Source: Tridacna crocea
Taxonomy: Eukaryota > Mollusca > Bivalvia > Cardiida > Cardiidae
Assembly (NCBI GenBank): GCA_943736015.1
Contig: OX031070.1
Span: forward strand, 25,937,673 to 26,001,672
Reading direction: 5' to 3'
Length of the DNA: 64,000 nt
Positions 22,540 to 35,059 of the stretch are shown piece by piece. Each line of letters begins with the position of its first letter. Position 1 is the stretch's first letter. The notes below the pieces were generated by a model. The model worked only from the letters and a program-made list of their open reading frames with translations, was not told the origin of the DNA and made no database searches. The position numbers were made by a program, and so were the translations under genes.

Positions 22540-25500
22540 ATGACACATTGAATTCCTTAGGGAATAATTATTTACACTATGAAAATAACACTCCGATGTT
22601 TATATTTGGGTTATTGCCTTTTTCAATGCTTTCCATTTGAAACCATAGGATTCTTGAAAATTATTTCACTTGTTACACTTTTTATGATAAAGAATAGAAT
22701 AGTTTTCGAGCATCATTTTCATGAAAATATGAGTTCCAAGCCCAGCAGTGCATAGAACTTTATCCCTTTTCAACAAGTTTTAAAAACTATACTTCTCAGG
22801 GTCGTAAAAAGCTTGGGTTATGTGGTATAGAGGTTTGAAAATAGTTGCCATGAATGTTTTTACCTGATGACAACACTTTGGACTCATGCAGATACTTAGC
22901 ATATGGAGACAATAGAATATACATGGGTCAAATGGTACAAGTACTTGTTTCTGAAAATAAATAGAATATTGTTGAAACAGACGAAAAAACTTGAAACAGA
23001 AGAAAATCCTTGTTTGAAGCCCTTCCTTTTTGTCCCCAATATTTTCTCACACTTTGGTAATATATTTTTCACAGATGTTTCTGAACTATATATTGATTAC
23101 TTTTTATTTTAATTTTTTTTTTTGGGTGGGGGAGTTGGTGGTGTTTGTTATGGTTGAGGAAGTGAGACAAAAAACAGAAAATGGAATAAATCAGTATGCC
23201 TGTCCGCCTTTTTCCGGGTCAACAAAACTCGAAATACGTATTTGGTAAAAGATTAAATAGCTGTCCAGAGTCTTCAGAAAGACAGGGACAGTCCATTTAC
23301 TGATATTACAGCACTATAATCAAACATCCTTGATGCACTTTCAGGCATTTTCCTATTGATTAATAACTTAATGTTATAGATCATGAACAAAAGAAACATA
23401 AATTAATTGCTTCAGATCAAATTTCATACCTTCCATAACTTCTTCACAAAATATTCAAGCTTTATTTAGATTACGGTATTTAAAAATGTGTGTCTAATGA
23501 AGTCTTACAAAAAAAATGGGTGAAGGGTTAACACCGCATTCCTTAGATCTTGATATCAACTGCAGGGTGGGTGACCTTTAGAACAGCTGTAATGTACATA
23601 TACTTGCTTCGAACAGATTAACACACACATCACATTAACCTGACTCTTCTTACCTTTTGTTTCATAGTAATTTACCCATTTGCTGATCATTAGTGGATGG
23701 GATTATGGATTTTATACAGGTTACAGAGGGTAAGTTCATTCTAAGTCTCTACATGCTCTTTAGTTTAATACAATCTCATAATATGCGTATTTTGTCTGTT
23801 CATGGTTATTTTTTTCAGAGCAATATCAAGAAATATGTTTGAATTGTGTAAGAATTGATTTCCTCTAGATTTCATGCTCTGTCATTTTCTTTTCAGTTGT
23901 GAATTTGTCAGAATTTAAAGGATTTGTGATCAGGATCGACATATGGCATTTGTCATTGAAAAAGAAGAGGTAATTTTTACTGTTTATAACTAGAAAACAA
24001 CAGATTACTTACCACAACACACATATATAGGATCAGAGAAAACTGGAACCTGTCACTTTCTGCATGTGCAAAATGCATGCAGAAGTCCGTCGATTTCAGG
24101 GACACCACTGTTTGAGAGAACATTTGTTATGGTTTGTGTATATTCTAACTAGGTCTCTAAGAATGTCATGTGATACTATTGCATCTCAGTGCTATGACAT
24201 TGTACACAGGACTACTTTTTATACTTTCAAAACATGTATCATGTCATTGGAGAGTAAGATTTCTCATTCTGTACATGTTTTTTTATTTCAATGTAATAAA
24301 CTAATCCCGTTTTGATGATAAACAAATAAGCAATGATCAACCTGTGTCGTCGTTTCTGTTTACAATGTCGACAAGCTTGCTTTTTTTGGCCTAGAATGAG
24401 GACAAAATGATCAAGTGAATAAAAGTTTTGTTGTGATGCATTGAATTATCACGTTTACATCACTTAGATTTATGACGAAATGTTGGCAAATCGTGAGCAA
24501 TCTTCAATGTAAACAAACAAATAATACTGCATGGTAGGATCTTTTCTAGTTTCTAAATTCTTTTTCTTGTAAAAATTGCTATATAATTTTTACATGAAAT
24601 TTACTTTTATTTTATAAACAGGTCTTTTTTCATTTGGATTTTACTGAGGCTTTACATGGAGTTGTCAATAGCATTGCATTCTTTGTAGTTTCATCCTCGT
24701 ATGTTTTGAAATTCTGATGAATAATCTTTGTAGAAAGGGAAAATGGTCTGTATTTATCATTGTTTTCTGATACTGTTATAGTGAATGTTGACTTGTCTCA
24801 GTTTTGTATGTCAGGCATTGATATTTTGCATATGGAGTGGATTTCCATGCACATAAGAGATACCTTTTTATGTCCACAACAGAAACCCTGTTTGACTCTT
24901 GTATTTACTGTTATGTTCCTTATATTGCACAACCTCTTATTAAATCTCCCCAAGCTTCCCCCCCGCCGAAAATGGGCATTATCCGGTAATAATGAATGAA
25001 TGAATGTTGTTTTATGGCGCATCGACAACTTTGGTCATTTAGCGCGCATATCAATGTTAAAAGATAATAAACGTGGAGTTGTTTAAACTGAATAAAGTTT
25101 GAATGACAATAAAAGAATTGAATTAAGAAAATTTAATGCATAAAGGGCATCATCGAGTTACAGGGCAATCCCTATATACTCAAAAGTATTAAATGATAAG
25201 ATTTAAGAATGTGATAAAAAGGTTTAAACTCAATGCTGGTTTGATAAAAAGTTTTTTAAATGAAAAAGAAATATGTGTCATTTATAATGTGCATAAAATA
25301 TGATATTGAGTGGCTGGGCATTCCCTGCCTACTCAACAGTTTTAGATTAAAAGGCAAGACTGATAATATTCTTTTTCCTTGGAAATGAGGTTAAAACTGG
25401 TAAAGATTGGAGCCTCCAATGGGATCAATACACTCCCATTAAAGAGGTCCTGTCTCCAATGAGATCAGATGTCTCCAAGAGAGCCAATCCTCCCATTAAG

Positions 25501-26090
25501 GAGATGCAAACTGAATATTAAGCCGGTAATAAATTTGAAGTAAATCAGCTAGAATAAACTTATGGCATCAATTTAATCCTAATAACTTCACAAATCTATG
25601 TTATTAACACCTCTCTGATTACACACTGACTTCCAATAACAGGATTAAATTCCAATAATAACTTAGAAAAAGCTTAAAGAGAAAGAGTAAATGAAGTTTG
25701 AAGGAAAGATGGTGAATTAAAAAAAAATATTGAACTTCCATAACAGCAGATTTTTATTTGTATCGAAATCATCTGGCATCACAATATCATTCATATAGAG
25801 CCATAGGGAAACTTTGTTTAAATCTACTAATATATATCTACTAATATATATTGAAGTTGTTTGACAGAGGCAAGGAAGTTTCTAGTTCAGTCGGATAGAG
25901 TTTGATGGATGAATTAAATCTGTTGATGGAAATTCTTAAAATGGCTGGCGTAATTGCAGTACTTTGGCAAAAAACTTGTGTGAAATAAATCTCGATAAAC
26001 TTTTTTCACTACTAGAATGGATGATTGTGTGGGTTTCTGGTAAAATAGATGTCTTTTGACAGATAGCTTAGTGTTTAGTGTATCGAAATT
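22540..26090. other. No gene recognised
   Basis: AT-rich sequence. A relic of a TTAA element right end is near 22770-22835, and an ATGA run is at about 24989-25002. Repeated CTCCCATTAA / CTCCAATG words lie at 25410-25505. No open frame with recognisable motifs. Confidence 0.5.
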
Positions 26091-26092
26091 CC

Positions 26093-26318
26093 AACATGGT
26101 GATCTGATACCTGTTTGAGGCCAACTTTCTGTCAATTTTTCACCTCTTGCCTATAAAATATGTAGGAAAAGTTATTGGTGGCTTGGAAAGAACATTGTCT
26201 TAGTACTGTAAGAAAGCCAGGAAGTGTGTGCAAGTGCATTGACTGCTGTGATTTATACCGGTAACCTAGCTAAGCTGCTAAAACAGTGTTAAACTGCAAT
26301 ACAAATAATACAAATTGG
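26093..26318 (+). mobile_element. tRNA-derived SINE, diverged copy
   Basis: Shares the order of the 11338 copy (TTGAGG, CTTTCTGTC, AAAAGTTATTGGTGGC, TAAGAAAGCCAGGAA, GTGTTAAACTGCAATACAA) but is heavily mutated. The tRNA head is barely recognisable. Confidence 0.7.
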
Positions 26319-28537
26319 ATTTTCCAATTAGGAACCAAACTAAAAAGTGGAGGTAAACTGTCACCAATGACGGATTTAGACAATCCAGAAAGGTTGTTGA
26401 TCTATTCAGGGGCAGATTTTTGTAGGAAATTCATTTGCTTAAGGTTTGAATCCACAGCCAGTTTTACGCACATGCTAAGAAAGTGTGCCATCAGTGCAAA
26501 TAAGAGAGAGACTTGCACATTTTTCACAAACAGTTCCAGAAGTTCTAGCAGGCTCATTATAAATGTAGTCAGATGCAAATAAGAAGGAAGCTGATACAGC
26601 CACCAATAATGGGTTGAACCAAGCTTGAGCTTTGTTGATCTCTTTTGGGACAGCCATGTTTCATCTCGGCACACTCAACCTTTCACATCTGAGCATTTTG
26701 GTCAAAAGTCAGCCAACTCGAAAACAAATATTCCAAGAAGAGCACTTTGAACAAAAGCCATTTTGAACAATTAATAGATTTATTTTACTTTTTCTATACC
26801 AAGGAAATATAGCAATAGAGAGCAAGATCAGAAAATTATTTTTGGACCTTGGCATGCAAACAGCTTTGGTATATACCGGTACATGTGGAGAGAAACACAT
26901 CCTTTCCTTTGAATTGCCTACCATAGTCGATGTTTATTTAGAACTGTGTAGATCAAGGTTAGACAGTGCATAGTCTGATCTTGGACCCATACTGTCCAAT
27001 AGTTTATGCAGAGACATTCTGTATTAATTCAGTCATTATAACTCTTGGCCCCTGAGATCAAAGATTGGGTTGCATGTTGTCTGAAATCCATCTATTAGTT
27101 AGTCAGCATAACATAGTTCTTGTTAAATACAGCCGTTGAAAAGAAAAGGTTCGTTTCTGGGAGATTCTCTAATGCATCTCTTTTTCAATAGAGTGTTTTT
27201 TATTGAGTTTTGTTCAAGTTAAAAAAAAAAACAATTTTTATTTAAATGCAGGTTTCAGACTAAATGAATAAAACTTGACAATATGAATGTTTTTATAGGT
27301 TGCTCTTTATTCCATCCAGAAGTCCATGCATTTAACCATATTTTACCAAACAACTACCATAGTTTTAAAGACCCTTTAGAAGTTAGCTTTAGAACACAAA
27401 GCTGGGAAAACGAGAAAGGCCACACTTTCAGTTTGATACTCATGAAACCTAGTCAGAATGTTTGTCTTGATTATACAAAACATCTAATGGCAACATCTGT
27501 AGACATTTGCCAAATTAGGCAATTTAGAGATTTCTTTTTATCTGTCCAATAACTTCAGTATTTATTAACAAATATGAAAAATGATAAATGAAAAAAATAT
27601 TGGTAAGTAGGTATTTGTTAAAATACTGTTGCAATAAAAGCTACAGCTCTTTATGATCTAAATTTCTTATGTGATCTACTGCAGTAAACACACATTTAGT
27701 ACATAATGAAATTATGAAATACTCTAAGGGAGTTCATTTCACCAGCTTGTGGTTAATATGTGGAAATACTTGTCGAAAAAGGGAAAGGTATGCGAAAATA
27801 AAGAGTGCCGTTTTAACACCGTCTTTCCACTACAAAGTGACAGTTTAAGGCTTAGATTTGGTTGTCATTGTTGAGGATAATGCATGGATATTGTACATTT
27901 TGTCTAATCTTGGACCTGATGAATGGGTCATTCAGCAACACTCTATTTTCAATTTCAATGATATGGCTGGCTATAATTTATCTGTTGCCTGTTAATCCTG
28001 TTTGGAGTCTTTTTACTAAGTCCACTGTCTTTTTGTATCTTTTAACTGTCTTAGATCCATGGATTTATTCAGTTCCTCATATTTTTTCATCAGTTTTTCA
28101 TAGACTTGTGTTGATTTATTTGATTCAAGCATTTTAGCTTTTTCTGTCATCACATCGTCATGGGTCTATTTGTATTGTCTTTTTATGTCTTGCAGTGTGG
28201 CCCCACTCCAGGGTATTTCTTGATGTATTCAATCAAGGCAACCCCTCGGTATATCTAGAACCCCACCGCCTCTCGAATACTTTTTCCGACTTTGAATAGT
28301 ACCTATGGAGGTTCAAAAGCATATGCATGTATGACTTTTTTGATTTGTGCATAAGACAAACCCAGTAGTTTCTCCATTAAACAATTCCTTTCTGTTCTCC
28401 ACTTGGCAGGATCAATAACTGAGAAATAGGACAACCCATCATACACCCCCATACCTCAGTCATCTGAAATTTTGTCCATTGGTATAACTTCCATTCAGTT
28501 TTTTTCAAGTGTATGGAAAAGTCACTAAGTTTGACAA
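26319..28537. other. No gene recognised
   Basis: Holds a CAGACTGCA relic (26945-27000) and a fragment of the 28538 element (TTTGATACTCATGAAACCTA and CAGAATGTTTGTCTTGATTA, 27425-27475). The rest shows nothing I can name. Confidence 0.5.
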
Positions 28538-29583
28538 ATTTTTAGCTCATCTGAGCACAAAGTGCTCATGGTGAGCTTTTGTGATGGTGCTGTGTCCAAC
28601 GTCAATCGTTAACTTTTGACCTTGTGTATGCTCTAGAGTCTACATTTTCATTCCGATACTCATGAAACTTTTAGCTCATCTGAGCACAAAGTGCTCATAA
28701 TGAGCTTTTGTGATAGTGCTGTGTCCAACGTCAATTGTTAACTTTTGATCTTGTCTATGCTCTAGAGTCCACATTTTCATTCTGATACTCATGAAACTTG
28801 GTCAGAAGTTTGACAAATTTTTAGCTCATCTGAGCACAAAGTGCTCATGGTGAGCTGTTGTGATCGTGCTGTGTCCAACGTCAATCGTTAACTTTTGACC
28901 TTGTGTATGCTCTAGAGTCTACATTTTCATTCCGATACTCATGAAACTTTTAGCTCATCTGAGCACAAAGTGCTCATGGGTGAGCTTTTGTGATCGTGCT
29001 GTGTCCAACGTCAATCGTTAACTTTTGACCTTGTGTATGCTCTAGAGTCCACATTTTCATTCTGATACTCATGAAATTTGGTCAGAATGTTTGTCTCAAT
29101 TAAATCTTGGACGACTTTGAAAATGGGTCAAGTCGGGTAAAAAACTAGGCCACTAGGTCAAATCTTTTAAAAACCTTGACCCTAGAGGCTACATTTCTTG
29201 CTCAATTGACTTGAAAATTGGTCAGAATGTTTGTCTTGAAGAAATATAGGATGGGTTCAAAATTGGGTAACCTGGGGTCATAAACAAGTATACTTGGCCA
29301 AATTTTAGAAATAACTTCTGGGTACTTTAGAGGCCACAATTATTGCTCTGAAAACTGATAAGACTGTATCTTGATAGATTTTTTTTAAAAGTTTTAAATT
29401 GGTTCATGTCGGGTTATAAACGTCACTAGGTCAGCTGACAGAAATTCCTTGTGGACGCTCTAGAGGCCACATTTTACGCTCAATTGACCTTACAATTTGT
29501 CGGAAATTGAATTATGCATGTGGAGGGAATTTCGCCTATTCACTCAGGGGAGCAATCCAGGGCCATGATGGCCCTCTTGTTTA
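28538..29583 (+). mobile_element. Related hairpin-ended element with four 5' ends
   Basis: The 5' start TTTTTAGCTCATCTGAGCAC occurs four times (about 28541, 28671, 28819, 28949), each followed by the same AAAGTGCTCATGGTGAGCTT and TGTGTCCAACGTCAATCGTT sequence for 130-150 bases. Only the last continues through a diverged body. The single 3' end has GAGCAATCCAGGGCC and the hairpin AGGGCCA-TGA-TGGCCCT then CTTGTTT at about 29550-29583. Confidence 0.72.
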
Positions 29584-29979
29584 TTATCCGATATGCAGTA
29601 ATTTGAAGTATTCTTTCTCTTCCAGTAATTTTTACCCAACATTAGGGTGCTGTTTGCAGTTTGTTTGTTTTGTAAAAGCTGGACTACCTAAAACTGACGA
29701 TGAAAACCTGTTAATGGCTCTGCTAAGGATATCACCCTTCCTGGTCTCAACGCTGGGTCCCCAGCCAGCAACTTCTACACATTAACGTACTGCTAGGTTC
29801 TTGGGTCACGGCTACTTTCTTTGTTTGAGTGTCAGTCACAAATGACTTTTTGCCAGGAAATGAGATACCCAATCTGTCCAGTTGTCAATTTTGAAAGTGT
29901 TTGCAGCAGGCAAATGTTGTTGTAGGTTTATTATTTCTCTTCAATAGGGAAGAAGACACAGTGGGTATCAGGCGTTACT

Positions 29980-30075
29980 CCTTACCACATGATCCCGACT
30001 TTTTAATGACCCTTTGAAAGAAAGCTTTTGAAAACATTGTGGGAAAACGAGAAAATGCTGCAAAAAATGTCTTTG
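29980..30075 (+). mobile_element. TTAA MITE type A, left half only
   Basis: CTCCTTACCACATGATCCCG through GAGAAAATGCTG, then lost. Sole clear copy between 22.5 and 35 kb. Confidence 0.75.
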
Positions 30076-30079
30076 TCCT

Positions 30080-31056
30080 AATGCCATAATTTTCGCATGG
30101 GCTTTTTCTAAGAGAAAATTTTACTTGTCTTCTAGTTTAATTGCAAAAGGATTATAATGACTGGTGTGATGGGTTTTTACTTATTAAGCCACCATGACCC
30201 TCTGGTTCCCAAGTTTAAGTTATGAAGGATTTTGATCACTAGATTGAAGGATCAGTTTCCCCAATTCAAACATACGAAATACAAATCATTCAACTCCACA
30301 CATTTAGAACTGGTACAGGACTTGTTGTATACTTCACAACTTTCGATTCATGGCTTTACTAGCAACTATCAGACTTCTGTGAGGGGATAGTGTTGGGATA
30401 GTTACCATTGATTGACATAGGGACAGTTGTCTTCCAGTAACTGAGGTGCTTTTGTCTGCCTCTCAGGTTTGATGAAGGGAATAATGGCTGCCATTGAAAA
30501 ATTCTAAAGGGGATTTCGTTAAGCTCAAGATTTGATCAAGGGGATAATGTCAGCCATTGGAAAATCATGAAGTTGCTTTTGACCTTTTTCCTATTTTGGG
30601 GGTAGGAAATTATGAGTATATAAGAGCTTTTGACTGTATACTAAATCAAAGTATATGTGATACTGTGACAAAAATGATAATACTATCGTAACATCCCATT
30701 GGTCTACTCCCATTTTATCTACTTTGCTCAGCAGTCCCATTTCGTCTACACCTGTTTTGCAAAGTATTCCCATTTCATTTACATTTTATTTTTTCATGAT
30801 GTTTTTCACTAATAAATTATTTATTTCCAATTTTTACTCCCCCAAAAAATGACTTAGATGTTATCTTATTTAATTTGTACAGCAAGTTTGTTGATAGTTT
30901 CTATTGATATATTAACACCAATGCAGACTTGGGCAGGACAGTTTTTGAGCAGGGATTATGACACCAAATTTGCAAGTTTACAACTGTCACGTTCACTAAT
31001 GTATAGTAAACTTTTTAATTTTGTCTGTTTAGCATACAAATTACTAGACAATAATG
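30080..31056. other. No gene recognised
   Basis: Short repeated TCCCATTTCATCTAC-like words at 30690-30780, also seen inverted at about 33546-33600. Nothing else identified. Confidence 0.45.
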
Positions 31057-31318
31057 CTGAGCCTCCGTAGCCAAGGAATCCCAGTTCCGTGTTGGTTCGA
31101 ATCCCGGCTTGGCTAACTTTCTTTCTGATGTTTGAAGAAAGTCAAAGCGACCTGTTTCACCAATGGACTTTGTCTATAAGAAAAAAAGCAGTCAGTGACT
31201 TGGAAGGAAAGTTGTGTTTGGTACTGGTGAAGAAACAATAGGACCACATGGATGGGTGCACTGACCAACAGGAAATGACTGAAATACTGTTGAAAATGGC
31301 ATAAAACCCAAAAACCAA
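31057..31318 (+). mobile_element. tRNA-derived SINE, diverged copy
   Basis: Head GAGCCTCCGTAGCCAAGGAA followed by a box B-like GGTTCGAATCCC, then a body with AGCAGTCAGTGACTTGGAAG and TACTGGTGAAGAAA, and an AAACCCAAAAACCAAACC tail. Same family layout as the 11338 copy. Confidence 0.7.
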
Positions 31319-31853
31319 ACCAAGCTAGACAACAAAATTTTGGACTCACTGTAATTCAAGTTTTTAGCTCTAAAGCCAGTACAGCTTATTTCATGGTAGG
31401 GTTTCTGTCGTCTGTCCATCTGTCCCTCCCTCAGTCTTTTTCTTGTCACTCAATAAGGTCCACATTTCTTGTCAGATTTTTGTGAAACTTGTCTGTTTGG
31501 AAGTCCACTATGCTCTAGCTGAACGGTCTTCACTAACGACTTCTTCTTGCTTAAAAGCAGTTGCAATAACTTCCAAATGTTGGGATGACTTCTTCCTGTT
31601 CCAGGCTGTTGTTGGTGCAGTGTCCGGCGGTCATGTAGTGGTTCCATGTACTGATTGGAAGCATGTGGACTTGAAGCACTCGATATATTCGTTGGTGGCC
31701 TCGTAGTCAGGTGGAGAAGATGTCTTTATAGCAAACCATGCTATATAGACTGAAGGTATAGGAACCAAAGCGATAGCAGCTGTCAGTCTGATAAAGTCGT
31801 AGAAAGAAGTGTAGTTTCAGAGACTGCATCAGGGACAGCTAAAAGTCTGTCAG

Positions 31854-32453
31854 TCAGGTGGAAGAAGGTTCAGCCGTCTGCACTGTAGTTCTTCTTTCAG
31901 GATGGTGAATAGTCCGTTGTAAAGTACTCCAGACTTTGATGGCAGAAGAGGGAAGACAGCAAGATACTGTTATTCGTCTATGTATGGTAGAACAGTCTTG
32001 GATAACTGTGAAAGTACCATCCATATACAACGATGAAGCAGTTGAGAGCCTCTGTAGCATGCTGTCTGTGGCGAGAATGATGATCTTTTCATGATGATCA
32101 CAGTCAAGACATAGCAGAAAAGGTTCATGTGTCATAATTTCTGCCCATTCCCCTTCTACAGTGAGATATTCAGGTTGCCTGGGAAGACATGGTATTTTCT
32201 TCTGTCTGGCTCTGTACAATGATGACTTGATACTTGGGTAAGTTGGCATATGGATGGCTGTCTCATGATTGTTGATATCAGCAATTTCAGTGAGTATGTC
32301 GTTGTACAGCTTTTGAATGGTGTCGGTAGTGGTTGTACACTTATCTTTGGTTTGTCTGATATACTTCTCAACATGATTGGAAGCAAGTGTGGATGGCAAT
32401 GCTCTGTTTTGTTTACCACTGATCCATTCTGAGCTATAGCATGGCCTGTGCAC
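31854..32453 (-). pseudogene. MULE-type transposase fragment (broken)
   Basis: A 199-codon minus-strand frame contains SSLYRARQKKIPCLPRQPEY, EPFLLCLDCD, EKIIILATDSMLQRLS and SSLYMDGTF. This is the arrangement seen just before and at the start of the MULE transposase core of animal Mutator-like elements (SLYR-x-R at the N side, the LL...D block, then the Asp of DGTF). The DGTF Asp is normally the first catalytic acid. After it the reading goes out of register: the expected continuation lies in another frame, and stops appear between about 31700 and 31860. No terminal repeats were recognised on either side. This is a relic rather than an active gene. Confidence 0.7.
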
Positions 32454-32918
32454 TATCGTCGTGGCAACCCAAAAAACCTATAACCTTCATACAATAACTG
32501 TACAGCACCATGTTGGGTCTTACAGTACTCCATTATTATTGTCACTATATTGAAACAATAGAAGCACAGAATTTGGTAAAATCCAATTTACAATTTATCC
32601 AATATAGAATTTGTAAGTGAAGTAAAATCCATGTAATCAAGTCATATATTACAGAACACAATATAGAATACTTTTGAGTATGAAGATATGATGGATACTA
32701 TTTATATAGGCAAAAGTCCTAATATTTTTTACACAATTTCTTTCATTTATGTTTGAGACGAAAAAAAAACTATTCTAATTAGGAAATAAGCTTTTCTTCA
32801 TTACTTGTAATCATATCTATAATCAAATTTTCACACCATGTTGTTTAAAGTGCATGAAGTATCTATTAAATATTCATGTAATTGTTACTAAAGACATTCC
32901 ATACTTAGTTTGATTTAT
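32454..32918. other. No gene recognised between MULE relic and SINE
   Basis: AT-rich; no terminal repeats of the MULE relic found. Confidence 0.5.
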
Positions 32919-33218
32919 AGATTGTATGGTGTTTAACACCGCTTTCAACATTATTTCAGTTATATTGCGGCAGCCAGTATACCCATCCATGGTTTCTTGG
33001 AGTTTCTGTTACCAGTACTCCACACAATATTCTTTACAAGCCACTGGCTGCTTTCCCACATAACCATCATCGAAACAACGATCAGCGGTGAGAGAGGACT
33101 TAATCCTGTCATAATGACTATCATCACAAAGAAATTGACCGAGTCTGGGATGGAACTCACAGCTCCCTGTTCTCAAGTCACGTACGCTACCGACCGAGCT
33201 ACCCAAGCTCGGCCCATA
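32919..33218 (-). mobile_element. tRNA-derived SINE, minus strand
   Basis: On the minus strand it starts with a tRNA-like head (GAGCTTGGGTAGCTCGGTCG, near 33213) and ends in GTGTTAAACACCATACAAT. The body has GGAAAGCAGCCAGTGGCTTG, equivalent to the GTAGTCGGTAGC block of the other copies. Confidence 0.7.
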
Positions 33219-33860
33219 CTTTGAAGGCACACTTCAATGAAAACAGAAGGTGGGAAAATTTGATTTATAATAAACAATGTAATCATTTTAAAATTATCGT
33301 AGTTATTATTAAAGTGTTTTATTCATTTATCATTTATCCATTTATTTTTTGTTAGGATAATATATATCATGACTTAATGCAATAACTGAGATGATTAAAC
33401 TCACTTGTATCTAAACATTTCTATTTATTTGTAAAGTTGTACATATAAAAGCACCAAATAAGAAAACACTATGTAAAAAATTCAAAAATCAATTAAATTC
33501 ATTTTCAAAGTTAATTTAGACAAATATATTCAAACATATCTTATTGTAGATGAAATGGGATCAGACAAACTGGGACTGTAGATAAAAATGCGACTGACTA
33601 CACAAAAAAATCTGTAGACAGACCAAGTTGGATTTGATAATGAGAATTTGTGAAACTTGCCATATACTTCATGTAACTTGAAACAAACATGAGATAGAGA
33701 GACTCTGTTCTTTGTTATAATTGGGGAAGCCCGAATTAAATAAACGACCAGCTAGGACGGAATAATTTTTTGTTAGAATCAATGAATCCATAAAGCATGG
33801 TTACAGAATTCAGATTATGTTAAGAAAAAATAAAATTCGTGGACACGAGAAAAATCAGTG
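33219..33860. other. Upstream of gypsy gag; LTR not recognised
   Basis: A 5' LTR or leader would be expected here. No matching copy exists 3' of the element, so its borders cannot be set. Confidence 0.45.
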
Positions 33861-34457
33861 ATGTCTAGGTTTACGCCTCCAGAAAACTTCAACTTTGGCA
33901 GCCCAGTGGAATGGCCTGACTGGAAGGAACAATTTTCTTGCTTCAGGATGGCAACAGACTGAGCAAAGATGAGGAGGAGGTACAGATCTGCACTCATCCA
34001 CACAATGGGGAGAGAAGCCGAAGATATATTCAAATCATTTGTATTTGACAACGAAGATGACAAGAAAGACTACGAAATAGTGTTGGAAAACTATGACGAA
34101 TATTTCGTGCCTAAGAGAAATATAATTCATGCAAGGGCGAAATTCCGCCAAAATAGCAGTGAAACTTTGGAAACTTTTGTGAGAAGTTTGTATGAAATTG
34201 TGGAACACTGTGAATTTTTGGATAAAAAGGAACAAATTTGTGATCGACTTTATATTGGGATATTAGATGGGGAGCTATCAGAAAAATTCCAGTTAACACC
34301 TGAGCTTACTTTGGAAAAGGCAGTAGACATGGCTCAAGAATTTGAATTAGTAAAAAGTCAAATAAATGACCAGGTAGCTGCACAAAACATCGAAGCTGTT
34401 CGAAAGCAAAGTCAACCGTTTGATAGCAATAATCAACAAAGAAGCCTAAATTTTTGA
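33861..34457 (+). pseudogene. Ty3/gypsy retrotransposon gag, frameshifted
   Basis: An ATG at 33861 opens a frame starting MSRFTPPENF with PVEWPDWKEQF, typical of invertebrate Ty3/gypsy gag. It stops near 33960 and resumes in the frame ending at 34457 (LIHTMGREAEDIF, then RAKFRQNSSETLETFVRSLY, then DRLYIGILDGELSEKFQL). A short stretch between uses a third frame, so at least two small indels are present. A CCHC knuckle, expected after this region, was not found intact. No long terminal repeat was recognised upstream. Confidence 0.8.
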
Positions 34458-34545
34458 GGACCAAGTCAGCCACGAGAGCGAAGTCCGGCGTGAAAAAGCT
34501 GCACAAGGTGCAATAGAATCCACACTGTTACCCAAAGGGCAAACA

Positions 34546-35028
34546 ATGCTGCTTGATAACAAATATAATCATTCTGTGGTGCGATGTAGGACAACAAAAC
34601 AAGGCAAAAATAAACAAAGGGTTAATGAAATGACGGGTAATGATTTATATTTGGGATCGGTTACATCATGTCAAGACAACACAGAACTATGGAGAGTAAA
34701 ACTGAAAATCAAAATTGACACTGGAGCAGACACGTCTGTAATTAGTTACCAAACTTTCAAAGCACTGAAATTAACGGAGACTCTACAACCAGCATCAGAC
34801 AAGGACAAGGAGGAAAATTAATCTGCAAAGAAATGTTTACGGCAGAAACTGTTTACAAGTCCAAAACTTATTCTTTCCCAATACAAATGATTGATGGAAA
34901 AATGACTAATAACTTATTAGGGCGCTCCATAGCAGAACAAATGGGCCTTATCTGCAGAATTGAATATGTATCAGTAAACAAAGACATATTTGGGTCATAT
35001 GGTCTTTTAAAATATGAACCGGTGAAAT
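34546..35028 (+). pseudogene. Ty3/gypsy aspartic protease region, broken
   Basis: KIKIDTGADTSVISY carries the catalytic Asp-Thr-Gly of retropepsins. A stop at 34819 interrupts it. The following frame from 34833 ends with NNLLGRSIAEQMGL, the usual second conserved block (hydrophobic-hydrophobic-Gly-Arg). It follows the gag relic and precedes the reverse transcriptase relic in normal element order. Confidence 0.8.
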
Positions 35029-35059
35029 AACGTTAAAAGAAAACGCAAAAAACATATTG

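Noticed and set aside
26402-26674. Overlapping frames on both strands
   Set aside because: No motif, no splice context, and mutual antisense overlap.
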